A stretch of 64,000 nt of DNA, taken from contig JAFLRX010000003.1 in NCBI GenBank assembly GCA_022511265.1, positions 1 to 64,000 on the forward strand, written 5' to 3'. This stretch comes from Eubacterium sp. (GTDB lineage Bacteria; Bacillota; Clostridia; Oscillospirales; Ruminococcaceae). The notes under the pieces are model-generated. The model did no database searches, was not told the DNA's origin, and saw nothing but the letters and a program-made list of their open reading frames with translations. The position numbers and the translations under genes were made by a program. Below are positions 29,094-39,826 of the stretch, piece after piece (the first letter of the stretch is position 1; each line of letters begins with the position of its first letter).

Positions 29094-29681
29094 TTATCGC
29101 TTAGCTATTACCTTATCCACCAGACCGTAGGCGCATGCCTCGTCAGCGGACATATAGTTATCTCTCTCGCAATCCTTGTGCAGCTGCTCGTAATCCTTGC
29201 CGCAGTTGGCCGCGAGGATCTCTTCCAGCTTGCGTCTGGTGTTTTCAAGATTTTTGGCATGGATCATTATATCGGTCTCCTGACCGTGCAGTCCTCCGCC
29301 GATAAGCGGCTGATGAATAAGCACCTGAGAATTAGGCAGGCAGAATCTCTTGCCTTTTGCGCCGCTGGACAGCAGGAATGCGCCCATAGATGCCGCCATA
29401 CCGATACAGATGGTGGATACGTCACACTTGATATAGTTCATGGTGTCGTATATCGCCATACCCGCCGATATAGAGCCGCCGGGGCTGTTGATATAAAAGC
29501 TGATATCCTTATCGGGGTCCTGACCCTCCAAAAACAGCAGCTGAGCCACGATAAGTCCCGCGGTAACATCGTTAACATCTTCATTCAGCATAATTATTCT
29601 GTCGTTGAGCAGACGAGAAAAAATATCATATGCCCGCTCTCCTCTGCCGGTTTGTTCAATGACGGTTGGTACTAAACTCAT
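29094..29681 (-). CDS. clpP: ATP-dependent Clp protease proteolytic subunit
   Basis: [20 protein letters not shown]...[14 protein letters not shown]...LIHQPLIGG. Confidence 0.98.
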   Translation of the reverse strand: MSLVPTVIEQTGRGERAYDIFSRLLNDRIIMLNEDVNDVTAGLIVAQLLFLEGQDPDKDISFYINSPGGSISAGMAIYDTMNYIKCDVSTICIGMAASMGAFLLSSGAKGKRFCLPNSQVLIHQPLIGGGLHGQETDIMIHAKNLENTRRKLEEILAANCGKDYEQLHKDCERDNYMSADEACAYGLVDKVIAKR

Positions 29682-29756
29682 AAATGTCCATTCCTTTCTT
29701 AAAACTCTAAAATCAACCGGGAGCCTTCCGCAAAACGGAAAGCTCCGACGGTAAAA

Positions 29757-31049
29757 TTATTCGGTGACCTTGGTGACTTCTGCGCTGTCACGGATAAGAT
29801 CAAACGCCTTTTCAACGGCAATATCCTTTTCAAGACTTTCCTTAGGTATCAGGGACTTAACCTTGTCAAGCTCCATCTTGTAGTTTTCTGCCATTTCCTT
29901 GTACTCGTTTTCGATATCCTCTTCGGTTACCTCGATCTTCTCAAGCTCTACTACCTTCTCAAGCGCAAGTCTCAGCTTTACCTGCTTTTCAGCGGGCTCT
30001 TTAAAGTTTTCCTTGAACTGCTCGATAGTAGTACCTGTAAACTTAAGATAATCATTTACGGTGATACCCTGATATCTGTTTCTGTATTCCCAGTCGCGTA
30101 CAAGGTCGTCAACACGGTTGTTTATCATAGCCTCGGGTATTTCAGCCTTCATAAGCTCGATAACCTTTTCGGTGATCTCGTTGTCAACTGCGGACTTTGC
30201 CTCGTTTTCGGCATTCTCCTCTAATTTCTTTCTGAGGTCAGCCTTAAGCTCGTCAAGTGTATCAAACTCGCTGACATCCTTAGCAAACTCATCGTCTATC
30301 TCGGCATATTCCTTAGCCTTTATCTCATGTATCTTGCACTTGAATACAGCTTCCTTGCCCTTAAGCTCTTCTGCATGATAATCCTCGGGGAAGGTAACAT
30401 TTACATCAAAATCCTCACCGATGCTCTTGCCTATCATGCCATCCTCAAAGCCGGGAATAAACTGACCTGAGCCTATCACTAACGAGAACTTCTCAGCCTT
30501 GCCGCCCTCAAAAGGCTCGCCGTCTACAAAGCCTTCAAAGTCAAATACTGCGGTGTCGCCGTTTTCAAGAGGTCTGTCAGTCACATCGATAATTCTTGCG
30601 TCTCTTTCACGAAGCTTGTCGATCTCCTTATCAACATCCTCGTCCTTAACAGTCTTGACAGTTTTATTTACCTTTAATCCTTTATAATCGGAAATTTCAA
30701 CCTCGGGCTTTACAGTAAAAGCAGCCTTAAAGGTCACGCCGTTTTCCTTGCTTACGTCGGTTACCTCTACGTTGGGCATATCAACGACTTCCAACTTAAG
30801 CTCGTCAATTACCTCGGATACGGTTTTCTGATACATGCTGTTTACCGCGTCCTGATAGAACACACCTTCGCCGTACTGGGTCTCGATCATCTTACGGGTA
30901 GCCTTACCCTTTCTGAAACCGGGAACGGTTATGTTCTTTCTCTGCTTTAAGAATGTAGCCTGAACAGCTTGCTCAAATTCCTCGGCGGTCGCCTTGAATT
31001 CAACCTCCACGGTATTTACCGCGGTCTTTGCGTTAGAAATAATTTCCAT
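29757..31049 (-). CDS. tig: Trigger factor
   Basis: VEFKATAEEFEQAVQATFLKQRKNITVPGFRKGKATRKMIE; FKBP domain. Confidence 0.97.
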   Translation of the reverse strand: MEIISNAKTAVNTVEVEFKATAEEFEQAVQATFLKQRKNITVPGFRKGKATRKMIETQYGEGVFYQDAVNSMYQKTVSEVIDELKLEVVDMPNVEVTDVSKENGVTFKAAFTVKPEVEISDYKGLKVNKTVKTVKDEDVDKEIDKLRERDARIIDVTDRPLENGDTAVFDFEGFVDGEPFEGGKAEKFSLVIGSGQFIPGFEDGMIGKSIGEDFDVNVTFPEDYHAEELKGKEAVFKCKIHEIKAKEYAEIDDEFAKDVSEFDTLDELKADLRKKLEENAENEAKSAVDNEITEKVIELMKAEIPEAMINNRVDDLVRDWEYRNRYQGITVNDYLKFTGTTIEQFKENFKEPAEKQVKLRLALEKVVELEKIEVTEEDIENEYKEMAENYKMELDKVKSLIPKESLEKDIAVEKAFDLIRDSAEVTKVTE

Positions 31050-31114
31050 TTTGTTTATCCTCCGTTTTTTGCCGTCCTTAAGTAAAATCTATAAAATCGG
31101 CATAAATTTTATTT

Positions 31115-31810
31115 TTATTCCTGCACAAGTACAGGTGTAAATTTGACATAATCAGCTGACACCATTTTATAGGTTATCCCGTCGCGCTCACCCTGAAACG
31201 CATTGTAAAAGCACAGTCTTCCATGCACATGCCCGTAATAACAGCGCTTTATATCGTATTTATGCAGCACATCAAGGATGTAGGTGTTTTCCTCACCCGC
31301 GTATATCGGCGGATAATGCAGGAACACTATCGGCTCTCCGCCGAGCGCTATTCCTACCTTAATAGAGGTTTCCAGCCGTCCCGCCTCACGGTTCAGCAGT
31401 TTTAGGTCCTGCGGCTGTCCGTCATCGTTTATCCAGCCTCGGGTACCGCATATCGCAATACCGCCCTCAATGACTGCGTTGTTGTTAAGCAGCTTTATGT
31501 TGTCAAAGCCGTGTTCTGATAAGAATTGTTCCATTTTATTTTGAGTAGTCCACCAATAATCGTGGTTACCCTTAAAAATGACCTTTCTTCCGTTCAGTCT
31601 GCGGCTGACAAATTCAAAATCGGGCAGAGCGTCCTCCAGCTTCATTGCCCAGCACAAGTCGCCGGGTATCACTGTCAGATCGTCCTCAGACACCAGTCTG
31701 TTCCAGTTTTCTTCCAGCCTTTCGGTATAGTTATCCCAGCCGGAAAATATATCCATCGGCTTTCCACCGCCAAACGGCAGATGAAGATCGCCTATAGTGA
31801 AAACTCTCAA
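31115..31810 (-). CDS. Metallophosphoesterase
   Basis: IGDLHLPFGG...VIPGDLCWAMKLEDA...FKGNHDYWW...YYGHVHG. Confidence 0.92.
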   Translation of the reverse strand: MRVFTIGDLHLPFGGGKPMDIFSGWDNYTERLEENWNRLVSEDDLTVIPGDLCWAMKLEDALPDFEFVSRRLNGRKVIFKGNHDYWWTTQNKMEQFLSEHGFDNIKLLNNNAVIEGGIAICGTRGWINDDGQPQDLKLLNREAGRLETSIKVGIALGGEPIVFLHYPPIYAGEENTYILDVLHKYDIKRCYYGHVHGRLCFYNAFQGERDGITYKMVSADYVKFTPVLVQE

Positions 31811-33313
31811 TCAGTTCTCCTGTGCTTTCAGGAAATCCAGCACCGCGCCGGACATTTTATCTGTCGCGGCCGAGCCTGTAAAGCGGATCTCCTTGTTCTT
31901 AGTATCGGCCAGAGCCTTGGGACAGGTGGTGTTGGTCAGCTGTTCAAGCTTTGCGATAAGCTCAAACTCATCTGCACACTCGTCCTTTCCGCCCAGCGCA
32001 TCGTATACCGCGTAACCGAATTTATAGGGATTTGCGGTAGAAACAACGATAGTCTTGGTATCATCGCCGGTGGCCTTTTTATATTCTTCGTAAACCTTAT
32101 AAGCAACCGCGGTGTGGGTATCACAGAGATAGCCGTATTCCTCGAACACCTTTTTAATGGTCTCCTTGGTAGCAGCATCATCGCAACATCCGGCATAGAA
32201 GTTGTCCTTTATCTTCTGCTTTACCGCGTCGTTTACCTCATATCTGCCGCTAGCCTTGAGCGAGCCAAACCACTCGTTGATAAGCTTGTCGTCCTCATCG
32301 GTCAGATGATACAGCAGTCTTTCAAGGTTGCTGGAAATAAGTATATCCATAGACGGTGAAACAGTGGTGTAAAACGGTCTGTTTCTGTCGTAGATGCCTG
32401 TATTTATAAAATCGGTAAGGATGTTGTTGGCGTTGGACGCGCATATCAGCTTGCCTATCGGCACACCCATCTGCTTTGCATAATAAGCAGCGAGGATATT
32501 GCCAAAGTTTCCGGTAGGTACGCAGACATTTACTTTTTCGCCGTACTCTATCTCCTTATCCTTAACAAGCTGTACGTAAGAAGAAACATAATAAACTATC
32601 TGCGGTGCAAGTCTGCCCCAGTTGATAGAATTCGCGCTGGAGAACACCGTGTTAGCGTCTTCCAGCTTTGCGAGTATCTCTTCATCGGTGAAGATAGCCT
32701 TAACACCGTTCTGGCAATCGTCAAAGTTACCGACAACCGCGCAGACATTTACGTTATTGCCCTCTTGGGTGGTCATCTGACGCTTTTGCATATTGCTTAC
32801 GCCATCCTCGGGATAGAATACCATAATAGAGGTGCCGTCAACGTCCTTAAAGCCCTCAAGCGCCGCCTTACCTGTGTCTCCGCTGGTAGCGACAAGTATC
32901 ATTATCTTCTTGCCGTCTATAGTTTTCTTCGCTGAACAGGTCAGCAGGAACGGCAATATCTGAAGTGCCATATCCTTGAACGCGCAGGTCGGGCCGTGCC
33001 ACAACTCCAGCATATATGTGCCGGTGAGCAGATGCGATAACTCCGCGATATTTTCGGTAGCAAAGTTTTTATCGCTGTACGCGCTGTTTACACAGTGACG
33101 TATCTCATCATCGGTAAAATCGTTAAGGAACAGCCTGAATACCTCATAAGCCCTGTCCGCATAAGACATATCGCACATAGAAAGCAGCTTTTCCTTAGAA
33201 AGCTGAGGTATACTGTCAGGCACAAACAAACCGCCGTCAGCGGACAAGCCCTTTGAGATAGCCCCCGCTGCGGTGACGTTTACATTTATATCACGCGTGC
33301 TTTTATAATTCAT
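31811..33313 (-). CDS. thrC: Threonine synthase
   Basis: MNYKSTRDINVNVTAAGAISKGLSADGGLFVPDSIP...LELWHGPTCAFKDMALQ...VATSGDTGKAALEGF. Confidence 0.97.
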   Translation of the reverse strand: MNYKSTRDINVNVTAAGAISKGLSADGGLFVPDSIPQLSKEKLLSMCDMSYADRAYEVFRLFLNDFTDDEIRHCVNSAYSDKNFATENIAELSHLLTGTYMLELWHGPTCAFKDMALQILPFLLTCSAKKTIDGKKIMILVATSGDTGKAALEGFKDVDGTSIMVFYPEDGVSNMQKRQMTTQEGNNVNVCAVVGNFDDCQNGVKAIFTDEEILAKLEDANTVFSSANSINWGRLAPQIVYYVSSYVQLVKDKEIEYGEKVNVCVPTGNFGNILAAYYAKQMGVPIGKLICASNANNILTDFINTGIYDRNRPFYTTVSPSMDILISSNLERLLYHLTDEDDKLINEWFGSLKASGRYEVNDAVKQKIKDNFYAGCCDDAATKETIKKVFEEYGYLCDTHTAVAYKVYEEYKKATGDDTKTIVVSTANPYKFGYAVYDALGGKDECADEFELIAKLEQLTNTTCPKALADTKNKEIRFTGSAATDKMSGAVLDFLKAQEN

Positions 33314-33329
33314 CGCTTTTGTCCTCCTG

Positions 33330-33719
33330 TTAAAACTGTGTTTCATACCCGGTGGTATCAAACGCGTCTTTATAATATTTGAAGTCGATTATTCTCGGTT
33401 CATCGCCGGAGGTTACGGTTACCTCCGCTATATCATATCTCGGCTGTAACTCCAGCCCATTGTCGGCAAAATAACATTCCGCAGCGGCAATTATCCTGCC
33501 CTTTTTGCGGTAGCCTACCGCCTCTACCCCGCTAACTAAGCTGTTTGCCTTGCGGGTTTTTACCTCTACTATCAGCAGCTTGTCGCCGCTCTCGGCAAGT
33601 ATATCTATCTCACCGCAGGGCTTTCGGTAGTTTCTGGCGATTATTTTACAGCCTTTCTTTATAAGAAAATCGGCGGTATAATCCTCGCCCAACCTGCCTT
33701 TTCTCTCTTTATCAGTCAT
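33330..33719 (-). CDS. YraN-family (UPF0102) nuclease-like protein
   Basis: GRLGEDYTADFLIKKGCKIIARNYRKPCGEIDILAESGDKLLIVEVKTRK. Confidence 0.92.
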   Translation of the reverse strand: MTDKERKGRLGEDYTADFLIKKGCKIIARNYRKPCGEIDILAESGDKLLIVEVKTRKANSLVSGVEAVGYRKKGRIIAAAECYFADNGLELQPRYDIAEVTVTSGDEPRIIDFKYYKDAFDTTGYETQF

Positions 33720-34347
33720 TTTTATTCTTATAGTATTTTACTAAAAAGCTTTTTCTGTGTATATCAGACGCTCCGTATTCGTCCAACATCTGATAATGCA
33801 GCTTGGTGCCGTATCCCTTATGCTTGTCAAACTGATACTGGGGATATTTTTCCGCAAGCTCTTTCATATATCGGTCACGGGACACCTTTGCGAGTATCGA
33901 CGCTGCGGCTATCGACGCAGACAGTGCGTCGCCTTTTACCACTGCCTCACACTTTATAGGGAGATCGGGTGTTTTGTTGCCGTCGGCAAAAGCAATATCG
34001 GCTTTTATTCCCAGACCCTCATAAGCCCTTTTCATCGCCAGCATAGCGGCATTAAGGATATTTATACTGTCTATCTCTTCGACTGACGCAGTGGCAACGC
34101 ACCACGCCTGAGCCTTTTCGATTATCTCGTCATACAGCAGTTCGCGCTTTTTCTCGGTAAGCTTTTTGCTATCGTTAATACCTTCAATATGTACGTCAGG
34201 CGGGAAAATCACAGCAGCGGCATATACATCCCCGGCCAGCGGACCTCTGCCCGCCTCGTCCAGTCCGCATATAGTGCCGAACTGCTCACGCATCAGCCTG
34301 TCAAATTCAAACAGACTGTATCGGTCGTTCGAGTGAGATTTTTCCAA
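33712..34347 (-). CDS. rnhB: Ribonuclease HII
   Basis: ICGLDEAGRGPLAGDVYAAAVIFPPD...SKKLTEKKRELLYDEI; likely TTG start at 34347 with AGGAG RBS. Confidence 0.95.
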   Translation of the reverse strand: MEKSHSNDRYSLFEFDRLMREQFGTICGLDEAGRGPLAGDVYAAAVIFPPDVHIEGINDSKKLTEKKRELLYDEIIEKAQAWCVATASVEEIDSINILNAAMLAMKRAYEGLGIKADIAFADGNKTPDLPIKCEAVVKGDALSASIAAASILAKVSRDRYMKELAEKYPQYQFDKHKGYGTKLHYQMLDEYGASDIHRKSFLVKYYKNKND

Positions 34348-35164
34348 GCTTACCACTCCTGAATTCATCGAGAACAGTCGCAGCGGCACGCAGCAGATCA
34401 GGCTCGCCGCCGGAAATCAGCATACCGCGCTTTCTCGCTATTATCTCAAGATTTATCTCCCCGTCCTCAGGGACTTTATAACGCTGTCTGAAAGGTATCG
34501 GGTAATTGGCGTCCAGATACTCTGCCAAAAAGCCCGCTATCTCGTATATATCCAGCACATCGTCTTTCACCGCCCCGGTATATGCCAGCCTAAGCGCCGC
34601 CTCTGGGTCCTCAAACTTCGGCCATAGTATGCCCGGCGTGTCCAGCAGCTCGATATCCTTATCCAGAACCACCCACTGCTTTCCGCGGGTAACACCCGGA
34701 CGGTCAGCGGTCTTAGTCTTGTTAGAGCCGGAAAGCCTGTTTATAAACGACGACTTACCGACATTAGGTATACCTACCACCATAACTCTCAACGCGCTGC
34801 CTACAAAGCCCTTTGCCCTGCGCTTTGCCAGCACATCGGATAAAACAGAGCGTACCGCGGGAATAAACGACTTGACGTTCTTTCCGCTGCGGCAGTCGCA
34901 GATAACGGTCTTGTAGCCTTTGCTGTTATAAAATTTCGCCCATTCGGCGGTTATCTTGTCATCAGCGTAATCGCTTTTGTTAAGCAGCAATATCCGCGGC
35001 TTGCTGCCCGCAAGCTCGTTTATTATCGGATTTCTGCTGGATTCGGGTATCCGCGCGTCAACTATCTCTGCCACCGCGTCAACGGACTTTATATCCGCCT
35101 CTATCATTCTGCGGGTCTTGGTCATGTGACCGGGAAACCACTGTATATCAGGTATCTCTTTCAT
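34307..35164 (-). CDS. rbgA: Ribosome biogenesis GTPase RbgA/YlqF
   Basis: IQWFPGHMTKTRRMIEADIKSVDAVAEIVDARIPESSRNP; circularly permuted GTPase GIPNVGKSSFINRL. Confidence 0.96.
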   Translation of the reverse strand: MKEIPDIQWFPGHMTKTRRMIEADIKSVDAVAEIVDARIPESSRNPIINELAGSKPRILLLNKSDYADDKITAEWAKFYNSKGYKTVICDCRSGKNVKSFIPAVRSVLSDVLAKRRAKGFVGSALRVMVVGIPNVGKSSFINRLSGSNKTKTADRPGVTRGKQWVVLDKDIELLDTPGILWPKFEDPEAALRLAYTGAVKDDVLDIYEIAGFLAEYLDANYPIPFRQRYKVPEDGEINLEIIARKRGMLISGGEPDLLRAAATVLDEFRSGKLGKISLERPIQSV

Positions 35165-35166
35165 AT

Positions 35167-35769
35167 TTAATAAATGCTTCCGAATCGGGAAAACGGCCAA
35201 ACTCTGAAATACGCCTTACCCATTATATAGCGTATATCCACCTGTCCGACATCGTTGCTGCGGCTGTCCTTGGATTCGTTGCGGTTGTCGCCCATTACAA
35301 ACACCTTTCCCTCTTCGATAACAACATCGGTATTGTTGGGAAAGTCCTGTGCCAGCATTGTCGGTGCCTTTATATAATCCTCTTTCAGCTCGGTACCGTT
35401 TCTGTATACTATACCGCGCTCGAAATCTATTCTTATAACGTCTCCGGGAAGTCCTATAACGCGCTTTACGATAGGCTTACCCATTTTTCCGTTGGTGATA
35501 TCCACCAGCTTGTCGGCGTAAATGATAACTATATCACCGTAGGCGGGCTGATAAAACATATCGGATACGACCAGTCTTTCAGTGTTTTCCAACGTAGGCT
35601 TCATCGAATCGCCGTCTACCGTTATTAAACGGGCGGCTATAGTAAAGATGATAATAAAGCAAAGTATAGCGGAAAAAATGCTTGACAGCCAGTCAAACAG
35701 TTCACCGTAAAAGCCCAGCTCTTTCTCGTCGTTGCTGTCGGGCTTTGTAAGATTTTTATCATCTTTCAT
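35167..35769 (-). CDS. lepB: Signal peptidase I
   Basis: VDGDSMKPTLENTERLVVSD...PIVKRVIGLPGDVIRI...GDNRNESKDSR. Confidence 0.96.
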   Translation of the reverse strand: MKDDKNLTKPDSNDEKELGFYGELFDWLSSIFSAILCFIIIFTIAARLITVDGDSMKPTLENTERLVVSDMFYQPAYGDIVIIYADKLVDITNGKMGKPIVKRVIGLPGDVIRIDFERGIVYRNGTELKEDYIKAPTMLAQDFPNNTDVVIEEGKVFVMGDNRNESKDSRSNDVGQVDIRYIMGKAYFRVWPFSRFGSIY

Positions 35770-35864
35770 CTAAACGCCCCTCTTCATAAAAAGAAAAAAT
35801 GAATTGAAGTAATAACGGGCAACGCCCGTTATTACCGTTCAATTCTCAAGGAAAATGTACTGCC

Positions 35865-36206
35865 TTATATCTTGGATTTAACCTTGGCAGCCTTACCTAC
35901 TCTGTCGCGCAGGTAGTACAGCTTAGCTCTGCGTACCTTACCCTCTCTTACTACCTCTACCTTTTCAACGGTGGGGCAGTGAACGGGAAATACTCTTTCT
36001 ACGCCGCAGCCATGTGCAACTCTGCGTACCGTAAAGGTCTCATTTACTCCGCCGTGCTTCTTGGCGATTACCGTACCCTCAAATATCTGAATACGGAACT
36101 TGTCACCCTCGGGGATCCTTACATGAACCTTTACCGTGTCGCCTACTGTTACGTTAGGCGCTTCAGCCTTAATGCTGTCCTGTGCGATAAGCTTTAATGC
36201 ATCCAT
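35865..36206 (-). CDS. rplS: 50S ribosomal protein L19
   Basis: [58 protein letters not shown]. Confidence 0.98.
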   Translation of the reverse strand: MDALKLIAQDSIKAEAPNVTVGDTVKVHVRIPEGDKFRIQIFEGTVIAKKHGGVNETFTVRRVAHGCGVERVFPVHCPTVEKVEVVREGKVRRAKLYYLRDRVGKAAKVKSKI

Positions 36207-36310
36207 CTTTTTTTCCTCCGTGTTTTCGAGTATTCTTACATTCCCTTTGAATGCAGCGGACTACCCGTTTAATGTCTTTGTGCCGTCGGCACTTTCGGCA
36301 TTAGCCACAC
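36207..36310 (-). promoter_or_regulatory. Possible L19 ribosomal protein leader
   Basis: Structured leader with GTGCC-gac-GGCAC and GCATTC-aaag-GGAATGT hairpins before rplS. Confidence 0.4.
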
Positions 36311-36451
36311 CGAAAAAATGTCACAAAATGAGTAAAATTTTTCCGGCGGATTTCAAATGCTTTAATATTATATCACCTTTATACGAAATTTGCAAGGGTT
36401 TTTTGTGAATTTTTCCGTATTTTTTATATTTTTTCAGGCAAAAATGAATTT

Positions 36452-37090
36452 TTATTCAAAATCCTTGCCGTCTTTGCACAAAATTCTCATCCGCTGTATC
36501 TTCAGCGTCTCTATTTTATCCCCCGTCAGCTTTTCGTACGCGTCAAAAACCAGCGACGGATTTATCGTGAAATCACATCCGGACGGTAAAACCAGCGTAA
36601 ACTCTCCCTCACCGTAATCCGACACCTCAATATAAGGCTTGATATCTATCTCCGCGATACCCTTTTTGGTCTTTTTTTCGGTAATTATCTGTTCCCTGCC
36701 GAAAAACTCCTGCAGCTTTTGAATATCGCAATCAGTCACTATCTTATATACCGACTTTTCTATCTCTGTGTGCTTTTTTACAGGTACGGCGGCCTTTGTG
36801 ATGCGGATATCGGCAGGCAGCACCGCGTTCAGCTTTTCTGCTACCGCGTCAAAGGCAACTTCTTCGTTCAGCTTCAGGTCCATAGACTCGCAATAGCCCT
36901 CTGTACCCAGCGACAGCGGAAGATTGACATTTACATAAGTATGCGGGTTAAAGCCCTGTGTATGCCATATCGGCAGATCGGTACGGCGTATGGCACGCTG
37001 AAAGCATTTTATCAGGTCGAGGGCGGAGATATATTTCGCTCTGCCTGTCTTGGTGAAAAACAAACGTACCGGAAAAGTTATCTTATTCAT
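36452..37090 (-). CDS. Radical-SAM-linked DUF2344 family protein
   Basis: VRLFFTKTGRAKYISALDLIKCFQRAIRRTDLPIWHTQGFNPHTYVNVNLPLSLG. Confidence 0.92.
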   Translation of the reverse strand: MNKITFPVRLFFTKTGRAKYISALDLIKCFQRAIRRTDLPIWHTQGFNPHTYVNVNLPLSLGTEGYCESMDLKLNEEVAFDAVAEKLNAVLPADIRITKAAVPVKKHTEIEKSVYKIVTDCDIQKLQEFFGREQIITEKKTKKGIAEIDIKPYIEVSDYGEGEFTLVLPSGCDFTINPSLVFDAYEKLTGDKIETLKIQRMRILCKDGKDFE

Positions 37091-38933
37091 ACTTAAAGCA
37101 CGCCCTCCCCAGTGTTTTGTTTATCGCGCAGCCCGCGCACTTTTCGCGGCAGTTGGCGGTGGTCAGCCCCTCGTGCGCCTTTTTATTCTCCGATACAAGG
37201 AAATCACGGGAGAACAGCATATCCATATGCTCCCACGGGGCTATCTCGTCATATCCGCGTTTTCTATGGGCGTAAAAGGACATATCCAGTCCGCACTTTT
37301 CGAATGCCTTTGCCCACAGCTCCGGCTTAAAGTATTCACCCCAGCCGTCCAGCTTACAACCGCTTTTCCATGCCTCGTAAATAACCGCGGACAGTCTGCG
37401 GTCGCCGCGCGCGAATACCGATTCTATCAAGGTGTTCTCATACCTGCTCCAGCTTATATCTATCTTTCTTCTGCCCTTAGAGCCGGTTATCTCCAGCAGA
37501 TGCTTTTGACGCTCGTCAACGTCCTTTTCAGACGCAAGCGGCTCATATTCAAACGGTGTAAAAGGCTTTGGGATAAAGGTAGAAAGCGATATTGATATAG
37601 TTATTCCGCGCTTGCTGCGGTTTGGTATACTGTAATACAGCTCGATTATCTTATCGGCCAACGTCTTTATCGCCTCGATATCCTCAAGCGTCTCGGTAGG
37701 CAGTCCCATCATAAAGTACAGCTTTACCGAGCTGTAACCGCTCTCAAAAGCTATGCGGCAGCTTTTCATTATGTCATCCTCGGTGATGTTCTTATTAATA
37801 ACATCTCTCAGACGTTGCGAGCCTGCCTCAGGCGCAAAGGTAAGCCCGCTTGCCCGTACGCCCTTTATCTTCTTTACAACTTCCTCGCTGAATCTGTCAA
37901 TCCTCAGCGACGGCAGCGACAGATTTACACCCTGCTTGTCCGTGTATTCGCTGAGATCGCACAGCAGTCCTTCTATATCACTGTAATCGCTCGTAGAAAG
38001 CGATGATAAAGATACCTCGTCATATCCCGTTGTTTCGGTAAGAGTTTTGACCTGCTCGATAATGGTATCCTTAGATTTCTCTCTGAACGGGCGGTAGATA
38101 AATCCGGCCTGGCAAAAACGGCAGCCGCGTATGCATCCCCTCAGCACCTCTACCACCGAGCGGTCATGCACTATCTCGGTAAAAGGCACCACAAAATAAT
38201 CCGGTGTAAACACCTTGTCAAAGTCGTCTATAATGCGTTTTTTCACCTTTGCGGGCGCAGAGCCTTTCGGCGTTATCGCCTGTACTGTTCCGTCCTCGTT
38301 ATAAGCTATATCATACAGTGACGGAACATATATTCCCTCTATCTTGGCGGCTTCATCCAGAAATTCAGCCTTTGTGCCGCCGTTTTTCTTGAATTTCTCT
38401 GCTAATGACATCAATTCAAGATTGACCTCTTCACCCTCACCTAATACAAACAGGTCAAAGAAATCCGCTATCGGCTCGGCATTGCAGACGCAGGGACCGC
38501 CACCCATAACTATCGGAAACAGGTCTTTGCGGTCTTTGGCGAATATCGGCACACCCGCGAGCTCCAGCATGGAAAGTATATTGGTATAGCAAAGCTCATA
38601 TTGCAGCGTAAAGCCTATAAACTCAAAATCCTTTATCGGCTCAAGACTTTCCAACCCGTACAACGGTATATCATTTTCCCGCATTTTTTCTTCCATATCA
38701 GGCAGAGGCATAAACACACGCTCGCACCAATAGTTAGGCACGCTGTTTTTCAGCGCGTACAGTATCTTTATACCGAGGTGGGACATACCGATGTCATAGG
38801 TATCGGGAAAACAAAAGGCATAGCGTATATCCACTTTGCTCTTGTCCTTTACCACCGAGCCGACCTCTCCGCCGATATATCGTGCAGGCTTTTGCACTTT
38901 AAGCAGTATTTTATCAAGCTTGTCCTTTAACAT
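37083..38933 (-). CDS. B12-binding/radical SAM family protein (TIGR03960-like)
   Basis: VRYAFCFPDTYDIGMSHLG...VEVLRGCIRGCRFCQAGFIYRP. Confidence 0.93.
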   Translation of the reverse strand: MLKDKLDKILLKVQKPARYIGGEVGSVVKDKSKVDIRYAFCFPDTYDIGMSHLGIKILYALKNSVPNYWCERVFMPLPDMEEKMRENDIPLYGLESLEPIKDFEFIGFTLQYELCYTNILSMLELAGVPIFAKDRKDLFPIVMGGGPCVCNAEPIADFFDLFVLGEGEEVNLELMSLAEKFKKNGGTKAEFLDEAAKIEGIYVPSLYDIAYNEDGTVQAITPKGSAPAKVKKRIIDDFDKVFTPDYFVVPFTEIVHDRSVVEVLRGCIRGCRFCQAGFIYRPFREKSKDTIIEQVKTLTETTGYDEVSLSSLSTSDYSDIEGLLCDLSEYTDKQGVNLSLPSLRIDRFSEEVVKKIKGVRASGLTFAPEAGSQRLRDVINKNITEDDIMKSCRIAFESGYSSVKLYFMMGLPTETLEDIEAIKTLADKIIELYYSIPNRSKRGITISISLSTFIPKPFTPFEYEPLASEKDVDERQKHLLEITGSKGRRKIDISWSRYENTLIESVFARGDRRLSAVIYEAWKSGCKLDGWGEYFKPELWAKAFEKCGLDMSFYAHRKRGYDEIAPWEHMDMLFSRDFLVSENKKAHEGLTTANCREKCAGCAINKTLGRACFKYE

Positions 38934-38996
38934 TGTTACCGTTCCTTTATTTTTTACTGTCTTTATTTTACTACATTTTTTTGTTAAAGGCAAGCG

Positions 38997-39587
38997 TTAT
39001 TCGATAAATTGTGCGATCAGAAGATACAAAATCACAAATCCGAGCGACAGGCTTACAGTTTCTTTGTAATATACCGCGTACAAAATAACACCGCCGATAA
39101 GCGCAGCACTTGTCAGCACTCCTATCACTCTTTTAGTCACCAGCGCGGTTTTATAGCTCATTAACCGCGTTAACAGCGTGTCAAGCAGCTGCGCTCCGTC
39201 AAAATATCCCAGCGGCAACAAGTTAAATGAAAGGATAAGTATATTTACCGCCGCAAAGATTTCCGCATATTTATTGTCAGGCATTGTCAAAAGGCAGGAC
39301 GCCGCAATAAGCGCGTTTGTCAGGCAGCCCGCCGAAAGGATGAAAATACGTTTTCCGAACGGGCAAAAGTCCAGCCTTTTTGATATGGCTATCCCGCCGC
39401 CGTAAAATGTGACACATTCAGGCTGTACACCGCATACCGCCATAGCAAACAGATGCCCGCCCTCGTGCAATATGCAGGCTATCAGACTTAGTATAGCCGT
39501 CCCTTGCGTATCAACAAACACTAAAAAAGCAACTACCGCAAAAAAAGTAAAATCAAATCTCATACGCAGCTTGAATTTTTCTTTCAT
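38997..39587 (-). CDS. M50 site-2 protease family membrane protein (SpoIVFB-like)
   Basis: LIACILHEGGHLFAMAVCG (HExxH-like HEGGH) and LLPLGYFDGAQLLD. Confidence 0.85.
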   Translation of the reverse strand: MKEKFKLRMRFDFTFFAVVAFLVFVDTQGTAILSLIACILHEGGHLFAMAVCGVQPECVTFYGGGIAISKRLDFCPFGKRIFILSAGCLTNALIAASCLLTMPDNKYAEIFAAVNILILSFNLLPLGYFDGAQLLDTLLTRLMSYKTALVTKRVIGVLTSAALIGGVILYAVYYKETVSLSLGFVILYLLIAQFIE

Positions 39588-39744
39588 ACCGCCACCCCCT
39601 TCAATAGATTATATGATTTTGTCCTGAAAAGAGAACAAGCATTCAGATGTCTCAAAATGAGGACTCTATCCTGTTTACTTTCCGCAAAAAGAATCAGTTA
39701 AACTGATTGTTGATTTTTTCAACCAAAATTGAACAGAGCGGTTA

Positions 39745-39794
39745 TTGAATATAGGAAGAAATATGATATAATCATATTATAACAAGCGCTTGTT
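39745..39794 (+). promoter_or_regulatory. Promoter and palindromic operator for XRE regulator
   Basis: -35 TTGAAT (39745-39750), 16-bp spacer, -10 TATAAT (39767-39772), then perfect palindrome AACAAGCGCTTGTT (39781-39794). Confidence 0.65.
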
Positions 39795-39826
39795 TATCAA
39801 TTAGAAATCATTTAGGAGGGTTTATT

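Noticed and set aside
28227-29675. 482-aa plus-strand ORF
   Set aside because: Antisense to clpX/clpP; composition typical of a shadow ORF of a GC-biased coding strand.
31526-32359. 277-aa plus-strand ORF
   Set aside because: Antisense to metallophosphoesterase and thrC.
34307-34389. Overlap of rnhB and rbgA ORFs as evidence of a fused gene
   Set aside because: Resolved by a likely TTG start for rnhB at 34347 with AGGAG; ordinary translational coupling.
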